From the NCBI RefSeq assembly GCF_905475395.1, contig NC_058339.1, positions 38,263,172 to 38,327,171 of the forward strand: DNA of 64,000 bases, written 5' to 3'. Both the position numbers and the translations under genes were made by a program. This document shows positions 47,601-59,368 of this stretch, one piece after another. Source of the stretch: Chrysoperla carnea (taxonomy: Eukaryota > Arthropoda > Insecta > Neuroptera > Chrysopidae). Numbering within the stretch: the first letter of the stretch is position 1; each line of letters opens with the position of its first letter. Under the pieces are notes generated by a model, which saw nothing but the letters and a program-made list of their open reading frames with translations, was not told where the DNA came from and did no database searches.

Positions 47601-49889
47601 TGCCAGAAAGAAATTCGTTTGCTTTAGGTACTAGCATGCATTCCGCGTTGGTTACCACAATTGCTCTTAGGTGCAAAAAATTCTTCATCCCTAGATAAGT
47701 TTAATAAGCAAAGAAATATCTGAAAGTCAACTGTTTTGAAGATCTCGAAAACATTGTCAGCTCTTATACCCACAATGCTTGTATTTCGCAACCACCCTGT
47801 ACATAAAAATAGTGAACAGTTTTTAAAATATATAATAATAAAATTTAATGACAAATTATTTATTATTCGTCATGTGATTTTAAGTGTAGAGTTTTTATTT
47901 TGTGAGCAGAACAGATTTTTTCTGAAAAAAAAAGCAATGACAACATCACATTATTTTTCATAAATAGTTACTCATTGTATTATTTGTTTATTCTTAATTT
48001 AATTATTATATGTGATATTTGTTTATCCCGATGTATGTTAGTATTGTTAGTTTTGTTTGTTAATTTAGTATTATTTTTTTATATTTTTGAGAGTTTTAAA
48101 CATCGATAAGTTACTTGTTTTGAAATATTGATAATAATCAGTTAATGTGTAGTTAAAAAATCAGATAATTATCTCAAAGAACTGTTGAGAGAAGTTTTAA
48201 TAAAATCGTAAGTGTATTTTAAATAATTTATGTTAAAAGAAATAATTTTAAAACATGCTAGTAGCATGCATAATATTATAAGAGCTTTTTGTTTATATTT
48301 TTACTGATTACATTTAAAGAGTATAATGATGATTCATTCTAACAAAAAGCGCCACATGGTTCAACAATAATGAAGTATTAATTATCTTTTCTTTGTTTTT
48401 ATTTTATAATTAACTTTTTATAACTAATACCGGCTACTCACGTTTAAATGAGTCTATACAATTGCATCCATACAGATAAAGCAAGCCAAACAAGAAAATT
48501 GGAGATCAGGACAATACAATACATCCTACAGTAAAATTCTCACCATTGCATTCGTTGGTCAGAACAGGTGTCAACTTTTTTCTCGTCTTTGCTAAGATTA
48601 GCCACTTCTATCAATAGCTTCACCGCCAGTTTTTATAAAATACCTTTATCTTTCTATAATCTTGGTATACCTTGCAATCAATTCGATAAAGAGTTGAAAT
48701 TAATTTCCTTCAGTGCATCTCTTACGGCACAAGTATAACTAATCGATTTTCAACTTGCACTAATTGGTTGTACAGGTCCCAATAAGTGACCGTCCATTAC
48801 TTACGTCACACATTAAGAGGGGGGGGGTCTACGAAATAATTTAATTTTACCTAATTCTCAGTTTGGTCTCAAAATATTTAACAAAAAATAAACAGCAATG
48901 CAGAAAGTCGATTATTGAATAATTATTTTAAGGAGTCGATTTTCATCGTAAATAGACTCCATTTCCCAATAGGAGGTAGAAAGAAAATACACCCGAATCA
49001 ACCAATAAGTAGCATATGGAGTTATCGTATGCGACTCGAAGTTGTCAATGTAGTATTCGGGGACTTGCTGGCAACGCTGTGTCTCTTAGAAGTTCAATCG
49101 TACCATCGCTAATCTTTAATATTTATTTTGATTTTTTGTGAGATTGAGAGTGTTTGGGTTATCAGCCAACTTTTCAACCTTAAATAAATACTCTAAAATA
49201 AGTACTCTAGGTTTTGATTTTAATTTTAAGTGCCCTGTCGTTGCAGTTGCCTATGCACGCCTCAAATATAAAAAATCATATAGCAAATAAAATTATCTTC
49301 CATCATGCCGTGTGTATTAGTGGTTGATATATCTTCTGTCGAGAAGTGTCTATTTCATCACACAGACAAAACTAGCTTTGTTTCTAACTCATGGCTTTAA
49401 AATAAAATGACAAAATTTTTTTTTAAATCACCCGTTGGTAATTAAAACTAGCGCATTTCAAATGAAATTTGTTATTATTTTAAAAAATGACGCACCCCAC
49501 ACCAAATAATAAGAATTATATATTAATGGCCAAAACCATGACATTTTCCTGACAAATCAGCCAGCCCGATATTATGTAATTTCGCAGTTTGGCGTATGCG
49601 AACCAATAAATCATTAAGGCATTTAATTTAATTTATTTAACTACTTACATGTAGCCAAGTAAGCACTGTTTATAGCCAGTAACATTTTTTCAACTTTTAA
49701 ATAGCATATAATTTACTTTTGTATTAAAAACAAACAAAAATTTGTAAAATTTTTTGAAATATTTTACCCGTGAAGTATATTTAAAATTCTTACCTTGAAA
49801 TTTTAATACAACTCACTTTTAATCACCATTTTAATTTTTGATTACCATTACTTTGTATGATAATTAGTACCATTTTTCAAATTTTTCAG
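44678..49889. other. Gene-free stretch upstream of serpin 2
   Basis: No exon with recognisable protein features. On the minus strand, about 46960-47200 contains discontinuous plausible-looking peptide stretches (for example LETNLKIVKKYIDSLKEKL) broken by stops, perhaps a decayed transposase. Positions about 48785-48835 (GACCGTCCATTACTTACGTC then a G run) look like a widespread transposon tail. The end is the acceptor TTTTTCAG at 49889. Confidence 0.45.
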
Positions 49890-49896
49890 ACTCAAA

Positions 49897-52800
49897 ATGC
49901 GGTGGTATATTCCAGTAATTACCATTTTTGTTACAATAACGATAGTTATATTTATTCTAATATCACAAGGCATATTTTCATCGAATGGAAGTAACAGCAG
50001 TAACTCAACAAATTTAACAGATTTTGCGTCGGGTAGACGATCAAATGACAACATGCCAAAAGATAATAAAGAATCAGTTTCAATAGAAAATTTAACAAAT
50101 GGTATCAACTATTTGGGTTTACAAATTACCAAAGATATTCATCATGAACCCACATTGGGTGGATCCAGTGAAATGTCTAATCAAACGCAGACAATTGCAT
50201 TTTCACCATTTAATATAGCAGGTTCGTTGGTTTTCTTATTATTCAAAGTTTTATTTTTAATAATTTACTGATTTTGAGAATATAAATTTCCTAAGTTCCA
50301 TAAACCTTTTCTGAAAAATAACTCCTACCCGAGCTTCCTTTTTATCTTTTTGGCTTATTTGCCCTGTTCAATAGTTATAAAGCTGACTCGCAACTTTATC
50401 CTTGCATATATATTCAAGGGGAAGAAAATGAATCTATTTTTTCAGCAGTTTTCTTCCTGTATGGCTAATTTTTGTCAAAGCTCCTAACTGCTCACGGTAG
50501 AGAAATTGCTCCGTAACTACAATAAGCCAATCGAAGGCTTCCTCAAACCAATTGTTATATGAAACAAAATTCTATCCCATTTAGAAATTAATTTGCTCAA
50601 AAAGAAAATGTTAAAGATACTTTCATAAAACTGGCAGTAAAGTACAACTTTTTTGTTACAGAGGCGTTGTATCTCTTACTTATTGGCTCAGCCGACAAAA
50701 CATTTGATGAAATTGCAACAGTAATGAAACTTAACGATCCAAAATTTAACATTCAATATAATTCACAAAAAGTACACGAACAGTTCGGTGTTTTACTACA
50801 ATCCTTGGAAAATTTTACTGAAACAACATTAAAATTAACCACAGCAAATGGATTATTTGTACAAAAGGAGTATCCAATTGGTCGTAAATATAAAGAAATG
50901 ATTACAAATATTTATAAGAGCGAAGTACAATCTTTGAATTTTGTTAATAATGCTGCAGAAGCACAAAATACTATCAATCAATGGGTATCGGATAAAACAA
51001 ATGGAAAAATTACAGGTATTTTAGTAGAACCACCACCACCAAATACAAAGGTCATCTTGAGTACAGCATTGTATTTCAAAGGAGCTTGGGAACATCCATT
51101 TTCTGACTCAGCTACACATTTGTAAGTATCTTTCATAACCAGTGCCAAGATTATGATGGTGATTATGGGAAGACGTTGAAATCGTCTCCAAAATGACCAA
51201 CGAAACAAAAATTTATTTTTTCAACACTTAAAATTATCGTATATTTGCGTACGCTATTGTTGCGGGATATCGTACTTTGGTATAGAATTATCGTACTTTC
51301 AAAAAAGGCTTGGGTTTCCTTAAAACATAAGTGTGAAGTACAATAACGGAACACTGACTAAATGAATTAGCAATATCTTCCTACCTTATCAGAGAAGTAG
51401 TCCTAAAAAAGTTACTAGAAGCTAGAAGCTTACTAGAAGAAGTATAGAATGAATATCATAGGTACATATATTATGACCATTTATCATTGTAAATTTCAAT
51501 TCATCGCATCACCGCCTAATTCAAACAATTAAGCCTTAGCTGTATATCTTCTTGCAATTCGTTGACAATTCTCTTTACTTATTTTACGAAGAACTAATTT
51601 TCATGCATTGTTCCATGAGGCAGAGCTCGATCTAATTGCCAGAGCGGCAAAATTAACATTACTGGGTGATTCCACGGAGTCCTCAGTGGAGTCCTATCTC
51701 TTGAAGAGAAAAATCTTATTAAAATTACCATGCTTAAAAACCCGACAAAAAAGTTTTTCTTAAAAAAAAGCTATTTTGCAGCTTAAAAACCTTAAACAGA
51801 TCAATATATTTTAAAGTGGTGCTACGTCTTGCAATTTTTTTAAAATCTCCTAAGAAAATTATAAAACAGCCAAGTCGAAAGAAGGAAGAAGAAGTACCTA
51901 AATAGGAAAGAAGGAACTCAACTATTTCAATACGTAAACATTTTAGATTGAGAACACAAAAAAATTATCCCTAATTTTTTACAGACTTTACATGCAACCC
52001 TTCTGAGCTAGCAACCTTTTGCCTCCTGTTTATGTTTGATGGGGACTCCCCACAAACGTTGAAATAAATAATTATTTCCAGTAGTTTGTTATAAGTACTA
52101 TAATATTTTTGGGGAACACCTTTTTAGCCTGCATTCGTACAATGCTACATTTTATTGGAATCCTTAAATCGTAGACGGCTGTTATTTTTTTACTCGAAAC
52201 TTACAAAAATGCTTAGATAAATACATATTCTCAACTTTTGTATACTTGTTCAGAAGCCCCAGCCAGACTGAAATTTGCGACTAATATATAATTCCCACAA
52301 TATTATACAATCCATCTTTGGAATAACAAGCTCGTGACTTATCTAGTGTTAATGCAAAGGGCGGCGAAACTTATGTTTATCCAAAGCGACAGAATAGCTA
52401 GTTCGGGCCTTGCCATGAAGGATTTTAATGGTATTCGATTTTCATCAACCATTGTTTTTAAATCCATAATTTTTAAGTTTAGTTAGATCTATACCGTCGG
52501 ATACTTTGTATAGTTAATGGCTTTCTTCTTCTCGAAAGTTAAGAAAACTATTATTAAAAGTTATTTTTATCAACAGGCGGGCATTTTATCCAAATGGTCG
52601 AGAAAATAAAAACGATTCAATTATGGTGGATATGATGTTAAACTATGGTGACTTCCTTTACCATCATAACAAAGAACAAGACTGCGAAATATTCTCCTTA
52701 CCATACAAAGGTGATGTAGTATCCATGTATATAATTGTACCAAAAAAATCCACCAAAGCTAAATTATCAAAATTAGAAAAAAATTTAACTGACGAAGTTG

Positions 52801-53264
52801 TTCAACAATTGATCAATGAATTAAAAATAACGAAAGCAGCTATAATGATGCCAAAAATGAAAATCGAATCCACAACATCGTTAACATCAATATTTAAACA
52901 TATTGGTGTACAAAAATTATTTGATCCAATCGGAGCTAACCTTAATATTTTATCACCTGGTGAATCTGACGTGCCTTCATCGTTATCAATTGATGAAATA
53001 CGGCATACTATGAAGGCTGTACCAGCTACATCAAAATTATATGTCGAAGAAATTATACACAAAGTTTATATAGACATTAACGAGAGTGGAACAGAAGCAG
53101 CTGCCACAACTGATGTTTTAATACCTCGAAGTGGAGGGCTACGAATGTTAATCTTAGATCATCCATTTATGTTCTTTATTCGACATAATCCAACGAATGT
53201 TAATTTATTCTATGGATATGTTGATTCACCACCACCGTCTAAAGATGTCACAAATTCAACGTGA
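49897..53264 (+). CDS. Secreted serpin 2 (serine protease inhibitor), 3 coding exons
   Basis: Exons 49897-50221, 50662-51121 and 52577-53264 join to 490 codons (stop TGA). The N-terminus (MRWYIPVITIFVTITIVIFI) is a long hydrophobic signal peptide or possible signal anchor, followed by an Asn/Ser-rich stretch with several N-glycosylation sequons. Serpin motifs: TALYFKGAWEHPF, MYIIVPKKS, IMMPKMKIES, IIHKVYIDINESGTEAAATT and HPFMFFIRH. The hinge at 431-440 (ESGTEAAATT) fits the inhibitory consensus well. The loop TDVLIPRSGG puts Arg446 at or next to P1, so trypsin-like targets are likely. Intron 1 sits at the same GCA-G position as in serpin 1 (donor GTTCGT is weak). The second intron is absent from serpin 1. 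An acceptor at 49889, seven bases before the ATG, implies an upstream noncoding exon. AATAAA occurs at 53357. Confidence 0.92.
50222..50661 (+). other. Serpin-2 intron 1
   Basis: From GTTCGT to TTGTTACAG. The position and phase are the same as the 64-bp intron of serpin 1. No features inside. Confidence 0.85.
51122..52576 (+). other. Serpin-2 intron 2, absent from serpin 1
   Basis: GTAAGT at 51122 to TCAACAG ending at 52576. Protein alignment across it (HPFSDSATHL|RAFYPNGRE against HPFASELTHRAEFYLNGKA) is continuous. The sequence is AT-rich with no recognised repeat or exon. Confidence 0.85.
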
Positions 53265-53356
53265 AAGTATTATTATTGATGTGAATGAAATGTATTGTTC
53301 CTAGAAGTACAAAAGAGTGAGGTAATGATAGGAAAATTAAAGTGGGGGTAATTTTT

Positions 53357-53362
53357 AATAAA
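53357..53362 (+). terminator. AATAAA poly(A) signal of serpin 2
   Basis: First canonical hexamer after the stop, 93 bases downstream, followed by TGTGTT. Confidence 0.5.
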
Positions 53363-54509
53363 TGTGTTAATACCAAAATATTTAATTTTAAGTGCCTTAA
53401 AATGTATAAATGCCTTTTTTGACAGATTTTTACCAAAATATATATTAAACTTTTATTTTAGGATTTTATTCTTTTTTTTTTTTTTATTTGTGAGACCATA
53501 AACTTTTGTAAATAGTTTTAAGATTCCTTCTAATAACGATTTTTGTATGTAAAATTAGTTTCTTATGTTACACATTTTTCCTTCCAGGCTATACCATAGG
53601 AACCCACTATAAACAATGCACGTAAGTTTACAAAATAATTAAAAATAAAAAGCAAAACATTCGATTTCTGGTCAAATGTACTTCAACAGATGTCAAAAAA
53701 TGACATATTTAATTTAGGGTAGTCATAAATTAAAACCCAGAAATTCAGAAACATTGCAAAATTTATTGAACTAGAGATCATCGTCTTGTTACAATTTTTC
53801 AATATCAAATCTTAACTACACAAAATTATATTAGTTTGTAGGATATAGTTCGTGGTAGATCTTAGTTACCTCTTAAATCTTGTTCCGTTGGCGCTTGACT
53901 CAGCAAATTTGGATTAAATTGAATCGTACTAAGTGTCGAAACGTAAAGATAGTTTAGGGCTCAGGGTCGCAACTTAATAGATGGATATTAAAGTAAATTA
54001 TTCGCCCTATTAGTAAGAAGTTGATTTGCCATCGGCATAAAATGCGACAGGTGCTTAAAAAGATTGTTAATAATAAATAAAGCAAAAGCAAAATATTTCC
54101 AAAAATAAAACCACTAAGTGGAAATTGCGAAGGACACCGCAAAGAATTTCATTGGTATATTCAATTAAAAAATACTTCAAAGTACCTAGATATGTACTTA
54201 TTTGGTCAAATTACAACCAATTATGTACAATTAATAATATTTCTTAATTCAGTAACAGGAAAAAAAAGGTTTTAATATAAAAATAGGAAAAACGTTGTGG
54301 CTATTATTATCGTGGCTTGAAGCATTCGCAATTTTTTTTATACCGCGATTTTATATAAACATGTCAAAACCGTATCCTCTTATATTCATTTAAGGTAGAA
54401 CTTTTTCTATCTTATTTTTCTATTTAGAGTGTATGAGATAAAATGTTTTTTAAGACTATTTCATGGTATTTTGTGTGATATATAGTGATGAGGGAGACCA
54501 AGAACAAAA

Positions 54510-54690
54510 TCATAGTTAGGTATCTTGGTCTTGGTCTTGATTTTGACCATTGTATCTTGATATTGGTCTTGCATTATTAGTTTTAGTCTTGGTCTGAGTC
54601 TTGCAAAATAAAGTCTTGCTCTTGCAGAGATGAGTCTTGGTCCTGATTATGTTCTTGCAAAATAATTTTAGTCATGGTCCTGGTCAATCA
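54510..54690 (+). repeat. Degenerate CTTGGT simple-repeat tract
   Basis: Irregular repeats of TCTTGGTCTTGGTCTTGA, TATTGGTCTTGCA, GTCTTGGTCTGAGTCTTGCA and variants across about 180 bp. Confidence 0.75.
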
Positions 54691-55664
54691 AGCCAATGCT
54701 TTCGATCTTTCATCAGCCATGTTTTGAACTTGACTTGAAGTTTCGATTAAGTCCTATTGTATTATTTCAGAATTTTTGTAGTCTTACTTTTAATAATCAT
54801 TACAAAGTTAATCAATTATTTACTTATATATTACTTATATAAAATAAGAACAGATTATGAAAGACTGGCACTCAAAATGTGTTATATCGAATGTTATAAA
54901 AGTGTCAACTTTATACGCTGTGCGATCTAGTTATATCTATTAATGCGGTCATCAAGTAATCAAATAATTGTATTTTTCACATCAGGCGTGGATCTATAGA
55001 ATTAAATTCAAAACAGGATTTATAGTGCTAGAAACCTTTGGGGCCTTAAACGAAAGCTTTTTAACGAAATCCCACTTTTCTTCTTTGTGCCTTGTTCGTA
55101 AAAATTTGTACCTTGCATTTCATCACTTCCTTTCCCTCATCAACATCTCTTTAAAAATTATATGAGATAGCCTTCCAGTATATTTTATTTTATTTTTTAA
55201 TTTGATAAAATTAGTTATTTTATTTGATTTAATTTGGCATAATGTGCTACTGCGTCTTAAAAAATAAACTTTATTTAAGTTTATTACTTATAAAAAGTAA
55301 TGATAATAATTTTCACAATTGGGAAAATCCCAATATCGAGATATTGATAGGTTTGTTAATTACAAAATTTTTTGTTTATTAAATAATTAAAAAATAAAAT
55401 TAATTGTTTTAAGACTTTGGTTCAGCTTACCACCGTTTGAATTTGTCGTGTCAATGCAATGGAATGTTAATTTAAAATATTTTTAGAGTAGGTTTAACTT
55501 TTTATCACCCAAGTTTTTATTAATTTATTACTTTATCATATACAAAGTACTTTTGCGTTTATTTTGACTTATATGTAAAGTATGATAATCATGAAACTGA
55601 TTTTCCTCAATATTTCATACGTAAGGATCCCTAATCATCATACTTAATGACTGAGTCGTAGGGG

Positions 55665-56100
55665 AAGGTGGTCTAAAATGATCCCCCTAAGAAAAAATGT
55701 AATTTATAGCCAAACTATTCGATCTATGTACAACGTCGAAATATTTTCGAGTTCTTTATTCAAATATTACAATATTGGTATATAAATTTATTTTGGTCTG
55801 TTCAAATTTTTGGCACTATTCAATATTTCTCAAAAGGGATCGTTTTGACCGACCTTGTAAGGATAGTGGGTAAAATGATCCTATTGCATTTTTTATCAAA
55901 CAGTTCACATAAAATATTAACTGTTCTTTTACATTGTATCAACGGTTAGTATGAAAATCACTGGTAAATTCATCTTAATCAACACATTCAAGACTCGTTA
56001 CATGATGGGGGATTATTTTATCTATTATATAATTTTACACACAAAATAGGGATCATTTTAGCCTATATAAAAGGGATCATTTTACCCTTAACGACATATT
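55665..56100. repeat. Cluster of GGATCATTTTA / TAAAATGATCC motifs
   Basis: Six related motifs in both orientations: near 55674 (TAAAATGATCCCC), 55837 (GGGATCGTTTTGACC), 55870 (GGGTAAAATGATCC), 56007 (GGGGATTATTTTA), 56048 (GGGATCATTTTAGCC) and 56083 (GGGATCATTTTACCC). Spacing is irregular. Possibly an old dispersed repeat; function unknown. Confidence 0.7.
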
Positions 56101-57131
56101 TGAATTTTGTCATAAAAACTGACCTTAAAATTTATTGTACGCCTATGAAAATGTGTTATAATATTATTACGTGAATTTGAAGTTCCAGAGTGAATTTGAA
56201 TTATATTTTTTAATTAAATTAGTTTATCGATTTAAACTGCTAAAATCAGACAAAAATTATGAGTATGTTAAGTGTAAAAACAATAATATTCTAAAAAAAT
56301 TTTAGAATGAATTAATTGATAGCTAAAATGCTATCTGTAGTGTATTTTGTTTGAATTAGTAAAAAATGAGTAAACAAAAATATTTACTCATTTAGAGAGT
56401 TAATTAAAAAAAAAGTGTTATATGTTTTAGCGATTAAATTTGTTCGTAGAAAAAATTTTATTAAAAAAAGTTTAAACATGAATAATAATTTAATAATTTT
56501 TTTATAATTGTTTGTAAAACATTAAAATGTCACATATTATGGAAATTAGATACTAAATAAATTTGGAAAAATTAATTATTTTTCAAGGTTTTTTCGTAGA
56601 TAACATTTTTTTTTTGCATAAATTCAATAATAATTTTGATTTTCTCTATTTGATATATTTTGCCATGACATATAGTCCTATTTAATCAGCCTTGTTTTCA
56701 TATTAGGAAAAGTGTAGGATGTTTCAATGTGTAATCCAATATTTCTTGGATATTATTAACCTTATAATTGATTATTGTTCCAGATTCTGTTTATGATTCA
56801 ACAGGCAAAATTAGAAAATATTAATTTTCCTAGCAAAAATAATATTCAAGAATAATTTTTCTAATAATAATTCCTCCTTAAACTAAATTCTAAGTATTTT
56901 TTACTGAAATTTTTTATTAAAAACACCAAAAAAACATTTATGAAATCAACTTAGTTCAATTGCGCTTCCACCATATTTTAATTATTTTTGTCCAAATATT
57001 TAAATCGTTGAGGGAAAAAAAAATTGTTGAATTTTGGTGTCTATGGAATGGAATGTCCTTCAGAATTATTATTATTGAAGCCTGTATATTAATTATAAGG
57101 GTATATTAAATATTGGAAAATAAAGTATAGG

Positions 57132-57369
57132 CAGGGGCGTAGGAGCCGTATGGGCAGGGTGGGCAGCTGCCCACCCAGGAATTTCCCTGGGTGGGCCATG
57201 CCCCTTTGTTGAAAAGATTAAAAATTTTATTGCTCTATTAAAATTTCGTGTAGGATAATTTGAAGGGCAAAACAATAGTTTTTCACTAACAATTGACCTT
57301 TCTGCCCACCCAGCAAAAAAAAAATTTCGAACCTGCCCACCCAGCAAAAATTTCGTTCCTACGCCCCTG
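57132..57369. mobile_element. hAT-type MITE, 238 bp, perfect TIRs and target-site duplication
   Basis: Ends CAGGGGCGTAGGA and TCCTACGCCCCTG are exact inverses and lie between two copies of AGTATAGG (57124-57131, 57370-57377). The interior repeats TGCCCACCCAG several times and is much GC-richer than the flanks. No transposase. The frame at 57093-57347 (-) is a by-product. Confidence 0.93.
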
Positions 57370-57377
57370 AGTATAGG

Positions 57378-58384
57378 TTAGGTTAAAGAGTATGGTTGGC
57401 AATGCCAACACTCACTCTGAGGCGATTCGATTTCCACCGTTTCTTCCAGAATTATTTAGAAGAAATTTTCGCAAAATTTGAAAACGCTGGTTTTCCGGAA
57501 ATCGGCATAATATGGTTTTTTTCCCCACCGCATTCCCTGTAGTCACTTCTCTCATTTTGTCACGTGGTTAATCCCGACTCTTTTTATGATACAGAACCTC
57601 TTCTAATAATAGTCAGTAGTCTCTTTGTCCTGCTGCTATAATTTCGACCGCCATAAGTCATCCCGATCCTATCAAATCTCTTGCTTTTTATCCACAAAAA
57701 AATAAAAAAATGAAGCTTACAATCGAATTTTTCGACATACGAAACGGCTGACGTATGTAAAGTGAATCCGAACTTATTATAAATTCAGGAAATTGGAATT
57801 GTGTTTTGTTTTTGATAACATCGAGCGTCTTAAACTTTTATTGTTTTTCAAAGACGTCTAAAAGATTTTCATTTTCCTAAAGCCTCGTTTCAAATTCGAC
57901 ATTCTAGTCCATTCTGCAACATAATCAAATTTTCGTTTGAATTTTTTATTTTTTTGTTTTTTAAGAATTCTTTGTTTTAATTTATAACGGTTTCTTTGCG
58001 GTAGGTACAAAATGAAAAATAAATTTAAAAAAATGATTATTTTGCATTTAATTGCAAACATAAGTATTTAAAATGACATCATAATAATTTATGTGTACAT
58101 AATTATTTTTAAGGCCATTTGTTGTAGGTATTTTATTAAATAAACAAGGTTCTAGACGGGGCCCCCCTTACTTATTCGATTAAATGAAATATATATTTAT
58201 CACAAAATTATATTTAAATTTTATATTTACCTATTAAATTTTTTCCTTATTTTTATTCGACGAATTATAAATAGATAGGTACTAGGTACTACTAATGAAT
58301 AGATAGATATCTTTAAAAAATGATTTTTTTTATTTCTTCAAAGGACTTTTATCTCGCTTTTATTAGCTTAGTTAGTATAAATTT
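57378..58384. other. Gene-free stretch
   Basis: No recognisable coding frame or named repeat. Confidence 0.5.
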
Positions 58385-58670
58385 GCCGCCCTGTTAGCTC
58401 AGTTGGTTAAGGCATAACCAATTCTGCCCGCGCTATGCTTAGGGTAGCGGGTTCGATTCCCGTCGTCGCAACAAAATTAATTTAATTAATAGTTGTGATG
58501 GGCTGGTGTAGTGCATAGTATATGCATGAAGGAGGTGCACTCAGCCTGTGAAATTGAGAAGCTTATAAATGAAATTATCAGCGGAAAGGTGGTAACGCAC
58601 ATATATGGTATCAGAATGGGCTCTATAGCCTAAGTGTGTCCTTCGTGGACAGCCAATATAACGTGATTTT
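58385..58670 (+). mobile_element. tRNA-derived SINE candidate
   Basis: The head (58385-58472) has an A box TTAGCTCAGTTGGTTAAGGC and a B box GGGTTCGATTCCCG, as in RNA polymerase III promoters. It is about 12 nt too long for a tRNA and its acceptor ends do not pair, so it is not a working tRNA. A GC-richer body follows (GGAGGTGCACTCAGCC, TCCTTCGTGGACAGCC). The 3' end is not defined. Confidence 0.55.
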
Positions 58671-58922
58671 CATCCACTTCAAAAAGTCGAATTGAATTGA
58701 AACTTAGCACACTTATCAAGGAATAATTTAATAAGTTTTTCTGTTTAGTCTGTGCTAGATTTGAAATTTAGATTTATTTAAAAGTCAGTGTGAAAATATT
58801 GGATTAAGTGAATTTATTTACATTTAATCTCATTAAAGTGACCACCAGTGGGTAGATTACTGTTCTAGCCGCAACCTTATACTTAGTCAGTCGATCTAGT
58901 CGCAATTTTATACCATTTTAAC

Positions 58923-58978
58923 ACTGTCTATACATGGTATTTCAACAATTAACTCAGTCAATTGTTTTCATTCACTTG
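58923..58978 (+). repeat. Dispersed repeat family, terminal fragment
   Basis: Holds only the outer end of the family: CATGGTATTTCAACAATTAA, CTCAGTCAATTGTTTT and TTCACTTGTATT. Confidence 0.75.
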
Positions 58979-59059
58979 TATTCTTTTAATTTTTAGATTT
59001 AATTTAGATACTAAGTTTATTTTTGTATTAGTACCTACTTTTGTATTTGGTGACCCGTA

Positions 59060-59368
59060 ATAGGTGGTGAGCCCGCCGCTGAAAATGGCACCTGATCGGT
59101 TAAAGGGCATATAATATTGGAAGAGGTAGTACTCAAATAGATTAAAACAATGATATAAGAGTTTTAGTCCCCAGTCAGTCGCGTGACTAGGCAACCATTT
59201 TTTGATTTTTTAAATTTTGATCTAGTTGCTTGGCTTATTAGTTAAATGACTGACTGGAGACTAAAAATCCTATATCATTGTTTTCATCTATTTGAGTACT
59301 ACCTTTTCCAATATTATATGCCCTTTAACCGTTCAGGTGCCATTTTCACCAGGAGGCTCTCGGGCTAT
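59060..59368. repeat. Hairpin element with arms of about 130 bp
   Basis: GAAAATGGCACCTGA, GGTTAAAGGGCATATAATAT and GGTAGTACTCAAATAGAT on the left are mirrored on the right, centred near 59214 with a short spacer. The similar frames on opposite strands at 58958 and 59246 come from this symmetry. MITE-like; family not assigned. Confidence 0.8.

Larger units (their letters stand above)
53363..57131. other. Gene-free stretch with two degenerate repeat tracts
   Basis: No coding exon recognised. It contains the CTTGGT-type tract (about 54510-54690) and a cluster of GGATCATTTTA motifs (55665-56100), both listed separately. The small frames at 53954 and 54968 look like chance. Confidence 0.5.

Noticed and set aside
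46900..47860. Decayed coding sequence on the minus strand
   Set aside because: Some peptide stretches look protein-like but are broken by stops, and no family could be named; left as a remark only.
58385..58472. A working tRNA gene
   Set aside because: A and B boxes are good, but the length is about 12 nt over and the acceptor stem does not pair.
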